Below are positions 37,113 through 45,430 of a DNA stretch of 64,000 nucleotides, one piece after another. The notes under the pieces are model-generated. The model saw only the letters and a list, made by a program, of their open reading frames with translations, was not told the DNA's origin and did not search any database. Source of the stretch: Clostridium sp. 12(A) (GTDB lineage Bacteria; Bacillota; Clostridia; Lachnospirales; Lachnospiraceae); the NCBI GenBank assembly GCA_000526575.1, contig JAGI01000002.1, positions 992,001-1,056,000 of the forward strand, written 5' to 3'. Every line of letters starts with the position of its first letter. Within the stretch, counting starts at the first letter, position 1. Made by a program: the position numbers and the translations under genes.

Positions 37113-37742
37113 CTAATTACACGATTCTATGGCAGATTCCCCAGAACATGGATAATCTAAAATAACATATTCATAGGCATTAATCACTGTGGTGCTGCCA
37201 TATTGGTCCTTTCGCTTGAAAGAATTTCCGTAATTTGCATGAACATGGCCATGAAGGAAATACTGAGGCGAATATTTATCCATTAAATCTTTAAAGCAGG
37301 AAAAGCCCTTGTGAGGAAGATCCGGCAAATCGTTAAGTTCATATGCCGGAGCATGGGTGACCAAAATATCAAACCCCTTATTCTTTTTAAGCTTCCACCA
37401 CATACGCTTGATCCTCTGCTCCATCTTCCGTTCCGTAAACTGATTGGGGGCATCTGGAATGTATTCCATGGATCCACCAAGCCCCATGATCCGTATCCCT
37501 TTGTAGGTCACGATATCATCCTCAATGCAGATACAACCCTCCGGAGGGCACTGCAAATACCTGCAATCATGATTCCCACGGACATAATATACCGGAGCTC
37601 TGGAAAAAGTGGCGAAAAAAGAAAGATATTCCGCCCTTAAATCTCCGCAGGATATGATTAAATCTATATCCTTTATCTTATCCGGTGTAAAAAATTCGTA
37701 CAGTGACTTAGACTCTTGATCAGCCAATACCAGAATCTTCAC
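37113..37742 (-). CDS. Calcineurin-like metallophosphoesterase
   Basis: 209 aa from a GTG at 37742, with GGAGG 9 nt upstream inside the previous gene; the frame extends 36 codons further without support. Metal-binding motifs are ISCGDLRAEYL, YVRGNHDCRYL, LVTHAPAYEL and FLHGHVHANYG. Motif I reads LADQES, with Gln where most relatives have His (DxH). It overlaps the end of the ParB-like/BMP fusion gene by 23 bp, so the two are translationally coupled. Substrate unknown. Confidence 0.85.
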   Translation of the reverse strand: MKILVLADQESKSLYEFFTPDKIKDIDLIISCGDLRAEYLSFFATFSRAPVYYVRGNHDCRYLQCPPEGCICIEDDIVTYKGIRIMGLGGSMEYIPDAPNQFTERKMEQRIKRMWWKLKKNKGFDILVTHAPAYELNDLPDLPHKGFSCFKDLMDKYSPQYFLHGHVHANYGNSFKRKDQYGSTTVINAYEYVILDYPCSGESAIESCN

Positions 37743-39705
37743 TCTCCTGTTCCTCCATCTCCCCATTGTCGTATATTGTCTGCCCCTGGAGGCGTACCAG
37801 TGACCGTGCTTCATCGGTAAGTTCTTCATAGTCAGGAATTTTACCAACAATATTCTCTGTCAGCCAGTTCATGGTTGTGATCTCTTCCGGAGTAAGGCTT
37901 TCTCCTTCCTCACACTGTATCTTGCCATCCTGAGAATAAATGGTTCCTACAAAAGGCTGAAAACTTCCTGCCCGAATGGAATTCTTTAAAAAGTTGATGA
38001 GCCGCTGGGTTCCATGAGGCAGATTATGAGAACAGATCACATCAATTACATCTGCGGACATTCCCCACCAGTAATTAATGGCCTGTTTTCCTTTCAGCTC
38101 TTTCCGGTCTGAGGCTCCATGGCAGGTAATATTAATAATCTTCTCATAGAACTTTCCCCAGTGACAGATTGGTGTGGCCAGATTCCTAAGGGTGCCGTCT
38201 CCCAGCTTCTGGTAAAGTCCGTATTCTCTGGAAGGAGCATTGGGGGTAATCATATCGTCTCCTGATATAAAGGTAATCCCTTCGCTCTCCAGCTCCGCAT
38301 GAGCGTCTCTGTCTTTCACCCTGGACCATTCCAAATACACCACGGCATAGGGATTGATCATTCTGGCCCCCAAAGCAAACGCATTGATGTTTGCAAGGGT
38401 TCCGTATACCGGATAATCCGCGATATAACCAAGCTTATCTCCCTGAGACATGGAAGCAGCCAATGCCCCCATAAGGAATTTGGATTCATACATTCTTCCA
38501 AAATAGGTACAGATGGAGGAATAAGACATATTAACGGAACAGTTAAAGATCTTCACTTCCGGATGGTCAATGGCAGTCTTTACGGAATCATTGATCATCT
38601 GAGAAGCCGTGGTAAAGATCATATTGCAGCCAGCCAAGAGGGCCTGTTCCATGGCTCGTCTCGCCTCGCCTTCTGTGTCCCCATGGAAAAATGACATAGT
38701 CTCGATTTTTTCTTCAAAGGCCTGCTCCAGATACATTCTTCCCAGCTCATGCCCATAGGTCCAGCTGGAGGTTTCAGAGGTTTTTGCATGAATAAATGCG
38801 ATTTTAAGCATCTCAGGCTCAATGTTCTGTACAGGCAGCAGCCAATTAATGAATTTAAGTGGATTGCTGTCTACCTTATCATCCATTTCTTCCGGCTGTT
38901 CTAAAAGAGCAATCTTATTGCCTCTGGAGGCTAAAAGAAGCTCATCCTTAATCTTTACCAGATCCATTTTAATCTGACGTTCCACCCGGTCCTTTATGGT
39001 CCGATAGCCAAACAATTCCACATACACGAGAAAGGCATCGGAACATGTCATATCATAATCATCACCGCCGAATGCGTGAAATGCCTTGGAAAATCGATCG
39101 TATGCCGACTTAAAGACAAGTCTTTCATCCTCGCTCCACTGCTCACCAGGGTTTTTATTCATCGCCTTAATGAGCCTGTCATAGCTTCCCTCTTTACTGA
39201 ACCAGATATCGCAGTTAAAAGACACCTGATAAAAGTCCAGGAATTCATAATACAGGCGGTTATCCAGATCATCCGTTCTTTTTGGTATCATACGGATCAC
39301 GGAAGCAGCGATACTGAATGCACCTACATATTTTAAAACACTGACTCTTTTGTTGCCCTCCTGAACATAATACTGGTTCATAAATTCATAGACAACAATG
39401 GGATCATGGATTCCTTCCTGAATCTGATGATCGTATAAATAAGCCCATTTTGCTCCAAACTCTGATTTTTCCGATAAAAGAGGCATAAAATTATTGGCAA
39501 AGGCCGTAGTACGCCCTTTTGTCTTGGTTCCTACTATTTTTTCAAGTGGGATATCCATAATCCCCAGGTTTACTTCTGACACAATATCTGTATAGGATAA
39601 AATGTCATCAAGAACCGGAAGGTAGGGATACTCTCCTTTCGATACAGAAGCCTGGTACTGCTTTCGTCCCCTTCTTACTGCCCCAACATAATCATATAGA
39701 GCCAT
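37720..39705 (-). CDS. Cytoplasmic fusion of a ParB-like domain with a BMP/PnrA-type nucleoside-binding domain
   Basis: 661 aa with no signal peptide or lipobox. Residues about 45-140 resemble the ParB/Srx N-terminal fold: MDIPLEKIVGTKTKGRT, DPIVVYEFMNQYYVQEGNKR and then VSVLKYVG, with GNKRVSVLKYVG in the place of ParB's GERRxRA box. A helical linker follows (about 145-290). Residues about 297-620 are a BMP (PnrA/Med) domain (LKIAFIHAKTSETSSWTYGH, NMIFTTASQMINDSVKTA, LGYIADYPVYGTLANINAFA). BMP domains normally sit outside the cell in purine nucleoside uptake. Here it would sense a ligand inside. AAAGGAG precedes the ATG. Function unknown. Confidence 0.75.
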   Translation of the reverse strand: MALYDYVGAVRRGRKQYQASVSKGEYPYLPVLDDILSYTDIVSEVNLGIMDIPLEKIVGTKTKGRTTAFANNFMPLLSEKSEFGAKWAYLYDHQIQEGIHDPIVVYEFMNQYYVQEGNKRVSVLKYVGAFSIAASVIRMIPKRTDDLDNRLYYEFLDFYQVSFNCDIWFSKEGSYDRLIKAMNKNPGEQWSEDERLVFKSAYDRFSKAFHAFGGDDYDMTCSDAFLVYVELFGYRTIKDRVERQIKMDLVKIKDELLLASRGNKIALLEQPEEMDDKVDSNPLKFINWLLPVQNIEPEMLKIAFIHAKTSETSSWTYGHELGRMYLEQAFEEKIETMSFFHGDTEGEARRAMEQALLAGCNMIFTTASQMINDSVKTAIDHPEVKIFNCSVNMSYSSICTYFGRMYESKFLMGALAASMSQGDKLGYIADYPVYGTLANINAFALGARMINPYAVVYLEWSRVKDRDAHAELESEGITFISGDDMITPNAPSREYGLYQKLGDGTLRNLATPICHWGKFYEKIINITCHGASDRKELKGKQAINYWWGMSADVIDVICSHNLPHGTQRLINFLKNSIRAGSFQPFVGTIYSQDGKIQCEEGESLTPEEITTMNWLTENIVGKIPDYEELTDEARSLVRLQGQTIYDNGEMEEQESEDSGIG

Positions 39706-39803
39706 CCGCTTCTCCTTTTCTCACGATAAATTTTCCAATCTTTCTTCCATTTTATATGGAAAATCTTAAAAATGCAAGTAAGTCCATTTCTTTTGTTTTT
39801 TGT

Positions 39804-39832
39804 TTGACGTTTTATTCCCGCTTTAGTATACT
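39804..39832 (+). promoter_or_regulatory. Promoter of the MFS transporter gene
   Basis: -35 TTGACG (39804-39809) and -10 TATACT (39827-39832), 17-bp spacer, plus strand, 44 bp before the ATG at 39877. Confidence 0.7.
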
Positions 39833-39876
39833 TGTTACAGTTACGACAAAATAAAATATACTACTACGAGGTACTC

Positions 39877-41118
39877 ATGGAAGCCATTGCCAGAAAGCTC
39901 ACGCTAAAATTCGGATTCATCCAGTCCAGCTATTGGATCAGCCAATGTGCTATTAACAGCTTTGCAGCCGTTTACCTGCATGCTAAGAATTTCGACAATA
40001 CCCAAATCGGATTTATCCTGTCATTTGCAGCAATTTTGTCCCTGATTTTACAGCCTCTGACCGCTTCCTTTGCGGATAAGTCAAAAAGAGTGACCTTAAG
40101 GCATCTGCTGCTGGCACTGATGTTTCTGGTTTTTGGATTAAGTCTGCTTCTATATATCCTGCCCGGTTCTTTCCTGCTCATATCCATCATCTACATACTT
40201 GTGAATGCTGTGGAGTTTACCGTCAATCCATTGTTTAATTCCCTGGCTATGGAATATATGAATCAGGGAGTTCCAATGAATTACGGACTGGCACGAGGCA
40301 TGGGTTCTATAGCCTTTGCTGTTATGTCATTTTTTCTCGGTTCTTTAGTAGATCAATTTGGTTCTGACATTATTTTGCCAGTATTTTTAGTTTGCTATGT
40401 ATTGGTAATCCTGTCTACCTATCTCTTTCATGACAAGCTACCGGCAAAATCCACGGAGCAAAAGGATGTTAGGGGCTTTGGTGATGATATCGTCCTGGAA
40501 GAAGAAAAGGAAGCTTCCGGTATCTTAACCTTTTTTCTGGAACACAAGCTTTTTCTTCTCATGCTTTGTGGGGTCGCCATGATATTTTATTCCCATGTGC
40601 TTATTAATACTTATCTGATCAATATTATGGAACATGTGGGCGGTAGTGGTTCTGATATGGGATTTTCCTTGTCTATCGCCGCTTTTTTGGAACTTCCCGC
40701 AATGGCCTTTTTTATTTATATTGTAAAAAAGATTAAGGTATCTACCCTGATTAAGCTATCTGCCTTATTTTTTGCTGTAAAGAGCTTTGCGATACTGCTG
40801 GCGCCTAATGTTGCAATGGTACATTTCTCAATGGTCTTTCAGATGATTGCTTTTGCATTGTTTACACCGGCTTCTATTTACTTTGTCAATGATCTGATTG
40901 AAAAGGAGAACCGGGTAAAAGGTCAATCTATGCTTGGGGTTGCCAATATAGGGGTTGCTGGAACTCTTGCCAATCTCACAGGTGGCAAGCTGCTGGATTC
41001 CTATGGCGTCACCGCTATGCTGCTTACGGGAACTGTGGTCACTGCAGTGGGATTTCTTATTATCTGTATCAGCATCAAAGAACCAGACAAACAAAAAAAT
41101 ACAGGAGGCCTTGCATAA
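39877..41118 (+). CDS. Major facilitator superfamily transporter (MFS_1-like)
   Basis: 413 aa from the ATG at 39877 (GAGG 5 nt upstream); an upstream TTG frame start coincides with the promoter -10 and is rejected. About twelve membrane segments, with the loop 2-3 motif FADKSKRVTLRHLL (MFS motif A-like, about residues 62-75) and a central cytoplasmic loop of about 40 residues. The sequence type is that of the nucleoside:proton symporter/MFS_1-like group. Substrate unknown. It is divergent from the ParB-like/BMP gene, which could make them a functional pair. Confidence 0.85.
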   Translation: MEAIARKLTLKFGFIQSSYWISQCAINSFAAVYLHAKNFDNTQIGFILSFAAILSLILQPLTASFADKSKRVTLRHLLLALMFLVFGLSLLLYILPGSFLLISIIYILVNAVEFTVNPLFNSLAMEYMNQGVPMNYGLARGMGSIAFAVMSFFLGSLVDQFGSDIILPVFLVCYVLVILSTYLFHDKLPAKSTEQKDVRGFGDDIVLEEEKEASGILTFFLEHKLFLLMLCGVAMIFYSHVLINTYLINIMEHVGGSGSDMGFSLSIAAFLELPAMAFFIYIVKKIKVSTLIKLSALFFAVKSFAILLAPNVAMVHFSMVFQMIAFALFTPASIYFVNDLIEKENRVKGQSMLGVANIGVAGTLANLTGGKLLDSYGVTAMLLTGTVVTAVGFLIICISIKEPDKQKNTGGLA

Positions 41119-41135
41119 AGGGCCTCCTTTTGTTT
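41103..41135 (+). terminator. Terminator of the MFS gene
   Basis: AGGAGGCC (41103-41110) and GGCCTCCT (41121-41128) followed by TTTGTTTTG. The loop contains the stop codon, so the stem starts within the last codons of the gene. Confidence 0.8.
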
Positions 41136-41172
41136 TGCTGTTTATATGGGTTTTGCTATGTTTGTTTTTTTA

Positions 41173-42090
41173 TTAATTATATTCATATAGTTTAGCACTG
41201 AAATATCTATCTCCCCGGTCTGGAAAAATTACAACAACATTTCCCTTATCAATCCTTTCTACAAGCTTTTTCACAGCAGCCAGAGCAGCGCCAGAGGAAG
41301 TACCTGCTATAATTCCTTCCTTTCTGGTTAATTCTCTGGACATTTCAAATGCCTCCTGGTCCGATACTTTAATTACCTCATCCACCAAATCCATATCCAT
41401 GGTATCCGCAATAAAATCATTGCCGATTCCTTCTATATTGTAATCGCCATGTTCACCGCCTCCCATGGTAGAGCCAATGGGATCTGCCAAAATACCCTTT
41501 ATGTCTGGATTCTTCTCTTTTAAATATTTTAATATACCGGTAAAGGTTCCTCCGCTTCCTGCACCAAGAACGACATAATCAATTTTCCCATCCAAGGCAT
41601 CATAGATTTCTGGCCCTGTTGTCTCGTAATGCGCCAGAGGATTGCTCTTGTTTTTAAATTGCTCAAAGGATACAGAGTCGGGGATCTGGGCCTTTAGTTC
41701 TTCTGCCTTGGCAACAGCACCAAGCATTCCCAGTTCACGGGGCGTATTCACAATTTCAGCACCAAACGCCTTCATTAATTGTTGTTTTTCAATTGAAAAT
41801 TTTGTAGGCACCACAAAAATAATGCGATAGCCTTTATTTAAAGCGGCAAAGGCAATGCCAAGTCCCGTATTGCCCGCAGTAGCTTCTATGATTGTCGATC
41901 CCGGCTTTAGGAATCCGTTTTTTTCTGCGTCAGCAATCATGTACTGTCCGATTCTATCTTTCACACTTCCACTGGGATTGTATAATTCAAGCTTGCCAAA
42001 TAGATTGATCCCTTTTTTATTAATTAGATGATTTAATTGAACCAATGGAGTGCTGCCTATTAATTCTTGCATGGATTTATAATATTTCAT
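41173..42090 (-). CDS. mccA: Cystathionine beta-synthase, O-acetylserine-dependent (MccA-type)
   Basis: 305 aa, PLP fold II. The PLP lysine is in NPSGSVKDRIG (about residues 38-48) and the phosphate loop later in GAGSGGTFTG. The substrate loop reads EATAGNTGLG rather than the ETSGNTG of CysK, which resembles the MccA/YrhA type that condenses O-acetylserine with homocysteine. It lies one base after the cystathionine lyase gene, so the two make the reverse transsulfuration route from methionine to cysteine. An ordinary cysteine synthase is the alternative. Confidence 0.85.
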   Translation of the reverse strand: MKYYKSMQELIGSTPLVQLNHLINKKGINLFGKLELYNPSGSVKDRIGQYMIADAEKNGFLKPGSTIIEATAGNTGLGIAFAALNKGYRIIFVVPTKFSIEKQQLMKAFGAEIVNTPRELGMLGAVAKAEELKAQIPDSVSFEQFKNKSNPLAHYETTGPEIYDALDGKIDYVVLGAGSGGTFTGILKYLKEKNPDIKGILADPIGSTMGGGEHGDYNIEGIGNDFIADTMDMDLVDEVIKVSDQEAFEMSRELTRKEGIIAGTSSGAALAAVKKLVERIDKGNVVVIFPDRGDRYFSAKLYEYN

Positions 42091-42091
42091 A

Positions 42092-43258
42092 TTAATTCTC
42101 CCTGGCTACTTCTATGGCAGTTTCTAAATCATCAATTATTTCCTCTACATTTTCAATTCCCACGGATAACCGGATTAAGCCTTCCGTGATTCCCACCTTC
42201 TGGCGCACCTCAAATGGAATAGAAGCATGTGTCATGCTGGCGGGATGACATACCAGTGATTCAACACCTCCAAGACTTTCTGCAAGTGCGATCAGCTCTA
42301 ATCCATCATAGAATTTCCGAATATTATATTCCTCTTTTAATTCAAAGGAAAGCATGGCGCCTCCATTTTTTGCTTGCTTTTTATTGATTTCATATCCAGG
42401 GAAATCTTTATGGCCGGGGTAATAAATCTTTTTAACTGCGGGATGCTTTAAAAGATAATCTGCAATTTGGGAAGCATTCTCTACGTGTCTGTCAAGACGA
42501 ACCCCTAATGTTTTGATACCACGTATTAGTAGAAAGGAATCAAAGGGCTGCAAAATACCTCCTGTCGCATTTTGAATAAATGCAAGTTTATCCGCTAATT
42601 CTTTTTGATTCACAACAACAAGGCCTGCAATTAAGTCACTGTGGCCTCCTAAATACTTGGTCCCGCTATGGACTACAATATCCATACCGAGCTGGATCGG
42701 TCTTTGTAAATAAGGAGTCATAAAGGTATTATCCACAATGGATAAAATACCATGTTTTTTTGCTAAATCGGCAACTGCTTTTAAATCTGTAATTGTCAAA
42801 AGGGGATTGGCCGGACTCTCAATAAAGATTGCCTTAACCTCCTTTGTGATACTCTTTTCCAGAGCTTCCAAATCTGTAGTATCCTCAATGGAGTAATGAA
42901 TGTCAAAATTTTTAAAGATTTTGTCCAGTACCCGGAAGGTTCCTCCATAAACATTGCTTGATATTATTACTTTATCGCCGGAATGAAATAAGGTCAATAC
43001 CGCCGAAATGGCTGCCATACCGGAAGCGAATGCAAAACCTGCCACTCCCCCTTCCAGCTCAGCAATCAATGCTTCCAGCGCTTCTCTTGTTGGATTGCCC
43101 GTTCTTGAATATTCATACCCGGTATGCTGTCCAAGGTGTATTTGTTCGTAGGTTGAAGTCTGGTAAATCGGTACATTCACAGCTCCGGTTCTTTCATCTC
43201 CATAGATACCTCCATGGATTAATGCCGTAGAAATGTGCTTATAACTTTTTTTGCCCAT
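42092..43258 (-). CDS. mccB: Cystathionine gamma-lyase (MccB-type)
   Basis: 388 aa from the ATG at 43258 (GGAGGG upstream). Cys/Met metabolism PLP enzyme: VVHSGTKYLGGHSD (about residues 195-208) contains the PLP Lys, EYSRTGNPTREALE and ESLGGVESLVCHPASMTHAS are family signatures. It cleaves cystathionine to cysteine, 2-oxobutyrate and ammonia. It is the first gene of the mccBA pair. The upstream 314-bp gap holds repeated TATAA-containing motifs. Confidence 0.88.
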   Translation of the reverse strand: MGKKSYKHISTALIHGGIYGDERTGAVNVPIYQTSTYEQIHLGQHTGYEYSRTGNPTREALEALIAELEGGVAGFAFASGMAAISAVLTLFHSGDKVIISSNVYGGTFRVLDKIFKNFDIHYSIEDTTDLEALEKSITKEVKAIFIESPANPLLTITDLKAVADLAKKHGILSIVDNTFMTPYLQRPIQLGMDIVVHSGTKYLGGHSDLIAGLVVVNQKELADKLAFIQNATGGILQPFDSFLLIRGIKTLGVRLDRHVENASQIADYLLKHPAVKKIYYPGHKDFPGYEINKKQAKNGGAMLSFELKEEYNIRKFYDGLELIALAESLGGVESLVCHPASMTHASIPFEVRQKVGITEGLIRLSVGIENVEEIIDDLETAIEVAREN

Positions 43259-43319
43259 TGTTTTCCCTCCATATTTTTTATTTAAAGGCTTGCCGTGCAA
43301 TTACATACATTTATATAGG

Positions 43320-43402
43320 TTTTATATGTTTATTGTTATAATATGTATATTACTGAATTTGTTGTTATAATCTATAACCAGCTATATATTTTACCTATAA
43401 CG
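43320..43402 (-). promoter_or_regulatory. AT-rich control region of mccBA with direct repeats
   Basis: TTGTTATAAT occurs twice (43333-43342 and 43362-43371, 29 bp apart) and CTATAAC twice (43372-43378 and 43395-43401, 23 bp apart). Evenly spaced repeats in front of a sulfur operon suggest an operator for a LysR- or CymR-type regulator. I cannot name the regulator or a firm -35/-10 pair. Confidence 0.35.
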
Positions 43403-43444
43403 AAAGGGAAAATCCCCGTAGCCTTCTTATGGTTCTGGCAACAA

Positions 43445-43513
43445 AAAAATTGCCGAATCTGTATACAGTAACCATAGAAACCTGGTTCGTTTTCTGTATA
43501 CAAATTCGGCAAT
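43445..43513 (-). terminator. Terminator of smpB with unusually long stem
   Basis: Arms at 43449-43468 and 43494-43513 match at 19 of 20 positions, with an inner AACCA/TGGTT stem in the 25-nt loop. On the minus strand a T7 run follows. It begins 60 bp after the smpB stop. Confidence 0.8.
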
Positions 43514-43572
43514 AAATTTTCTGTCAGTGCCATACATAAATGCCATAGGCCATCTTCTGCACGGGCAATTAC

Positions 43573-44037
43573 CTACGATAGATTCTTTACTTTAAAATCT
43601 CGTTCCAGCTCTCTGCGCTGGTCCTTCTTTGCTATATCATCTCTTTTGTCATAAAGCTTTTTACCTCTGGCAAGGCCTATCTCCACCTTTACCAGACTGC
43701 CTTTAAAATAAACCTGGAGAGGAACCAAAGTATATCCCTTGGTCGCCATCTTCCCATCCAATTTTGAAATTTCAGCTCTATGAAGCAGCAGCTTTCTGAC
43801 ACGCAGAGGGTCCTTGTTAAAGATATTTCCTTTTTCATAAGGGCTGATGTTCATCCCGTAAACAAACACTTCCCCCTTGTCTATTCTAACAAAAGATTCC
43901 TTTACGCTGCACTTTCCCATGCGCATGGATTTAACCTCTGTTCCTGCCAGTTCAATCCCTGCTTCATATTTTTCATCAATAAAATAGTCGTGATACGCTT
44001 TTTTATTGTTGGCTATTAGTTTAATTCGTTCTCCCAA
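43573..44037 (-). CDS. smpB: SsrA-binding protein
   Basis: 154 aa, normal SmpB length. [20 protein letters not shown] and [20 protein letters not shown] (about residues 9-48) and the C-terminal [20 protein letters not shown] are family signatures; the basic tail enters the decoding centre with tmRNA in ribosome rescue. The start is a TTG at 44037 with GGAGG 9 nt upstream; no ATG is suitably placed. rnr and secG, its usual neighbours, lie 12 kb away beyond the pyrimidine cluster. Confidence 0.95.
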   Translation of the reverse strand: MGERIKLIANNKKAYHDYFIDEKYEAGIELAGTEVKSMRMGKCSVKESFVRIDKGEVFVYGMNISPYEKGNIFNKDPLRVRKLLLHRAEISKLDGKMATKGYTLVPLQVYFKGSLVKVEIGLARGKKLYDKRDDIAKKDQRRELERDFKVKNLS

Positions 44038-44118
44038 TTTCGTTGACCTCCATAAATACGCTACGTTTATGATACTACAATGTTTATTTTTAGTAAAGGT
44101 CTAAGTAACAATCACAAA

Positions 44119-44174
44119 AAATAAAGTTCTTTCTGGTAAATACCTGTGATAGTATTTACCAGAAAGAACTTTAT
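44119..44174 (-). terminator. Terminator of the pyrimidine-degradation operon, perfect 23-bp stem
   Basis: Arms 44121-44143 and 44152-44174 are exact inverted copies of 23 bp with an 8-nt loop, followed by T6 on the minus strand. It lies 7 bp after the stop of the last gene of the operon. Confidence 0.85.
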
Positions 44175-44180
44175 GATGAC

Positions 44181-45407
44181 TTACTGTCTGTCAATATGAA
44201 GTATGGTATTTAAAAGAACATTTGCTCCTTTTAAGCAGTTTTCCACGGGAGTATATTCGATTTCACAATGGCTATGACCTCCCACACTGGGCACAAATAT
44301 CATGGTAGTAGGAACAATGTCAATGGCAAACTGTGCATCGTGCCCCGGCCCGCTGTAGATTCTACGGTTGGAATACCCGCATTCCTGAGCGCTTTTTTCC
44401 ACGTAATCTACCAGCTCAGAGGTAAAGCTTACGGTCTTTCTTGACCAGGCTTCCTCGTAGCTTACCTTGCACTGCTCTACAACACTTGGAATCTTCTTAA
44501 TCACTGCGAGCACCTGTTTAATCACTTCCGGGTCCTGATGTCTGGCATCCAGAGTGATTTTTACCTCATCGGGAATAATGGTATGGATGTTGGGGTGGGC
44601 AGATATCTTACCTGTGGTATAAACAAGCTTACTATCTAACTGATCCAGCTCATCATGAAGATACTGAATGGTCTTTACTGCTGCATATAGGGCATCTTTA
44701 CGGTATTTCATGGGAGTTGTTCCTGCGTGGCCTGCCTGCCCGGTAAAGGTAAATTCATAATTAATCATGCCGCAGACACCTTCCACTACACCGATGTCAA
44801 TTCCTTCTGCTTCCAATACAGGTCCCTGTTCGATATGAAGCTCTACCAGAGCCTTTGTTTTTAACGGGACCATACGGTTTTCTTCTTTTCCTTTAAATCC
44901 GCTTTTATCCAAAGCCTCTCCAAAGGTCAAATCCGGAATATCTTTTGCTTTGGAAGCAAGCATGGTATCTTTATCAAACTTTCCGCAGATGACACCAGAA
45001 GACATCATGGCCGGTTCAAATCTTGCACCTTCTTCATTGGTCCACACAATGACTGTAATGGGGTGTCTGTGGGGTATTTTTTCTTTTACAATGGTCTCAG
45101 CCACCTCCATAGCGGTTAAGACGCCTAAAATTCCATCATAATTTCCACCCTGCCGTACCGAATCCATATGAGAGCCAGAGAAAATGGCAGGCAAATCCTC
45201 TGTGCCGGAAATGGTGGCATACAGATTGGCCATATCGTCTGTGGTAACGGTGGCCCCAATTGCCTCCATTCGTTTTACAAATTCAGTTCTTGCAGCAATC
45301 GCCTCTTCGGATAAGGAAAATCTGGTAATCCCTCCTTTTCCCGTATCACCGAACCGCCCAAAGGTTTTTATCTTATCTTCCATTCTCTCATAATCGCATT
45401 GAATCAT
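44181..45407 (-). CDS. M20 amidohydrolase, beta-ureidopropionase/N-carbamoyl amino acid hydrolase type
   Basis: 408 aa. Metal-binding residues are seen in FSGSHMDSVRQGGNYDGILG (about residues 77-96), TNEEGARF (about 126-133) and GHSHCEIEY near the C-terminus; VELHIEQGPVLE is the dimer-metal segment typical of the HyuC/AmaB/AllC group. In this operon the natural substrate is N-carbamoyl-beta-alanine, giving beta-alanine, CO2 and ammonia. Allantoate is the family alternative, but no other purine catabolism gene is present. GGAGG precedes the ATG. It is the last gene of the operon. Confidence 0.88.
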   Translation of the reverse strand: MIQCDYERMEDKIKTFGRFGDTGKGGITRFSLSEEAIAARTEFVKRMEAIGATVTTDDMANLYATISGTEDLPAIFSGSHMDSVRQGGNYDGILGVLTAMEVAETIVKEKIPHRHPITVIVWTNEEGARFEPAMMSSGVICGKFDKDTMLASKAKDIPDLTFGEALDKSGFKGKEENRMVPLKTKALVELHIEQGPVLEAEGIDIGVVEGVCGMINYEFTFTGQAGHAGTTPMKYRKDALYAAVKTIQYLHDELDQLDSKLVYTTGKISAHPNIHTIIPDEVKITLDARHQDPEVIKQVLAVIKKIPSVVEQCKVSYEEAWSRKTVSFTSELVDYVEKSAQECGYSNRRIYSGPGHDAQFAIDIVPTTMIFVPSVGGHSHCEIEYTPVENCLKGANVLLNTILHIDRQ

Positions 45408-45430
45408 TTTTGCTTACCTCCTCTATTTTC

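Noticed and set aside
44121-44174. Perfect 23-bp inverted repeat as an insertion-element end
   Set aside because: Its position right after the last operon gene and the following T6 run fit a terminator; no transposase or target duplication is nearby.
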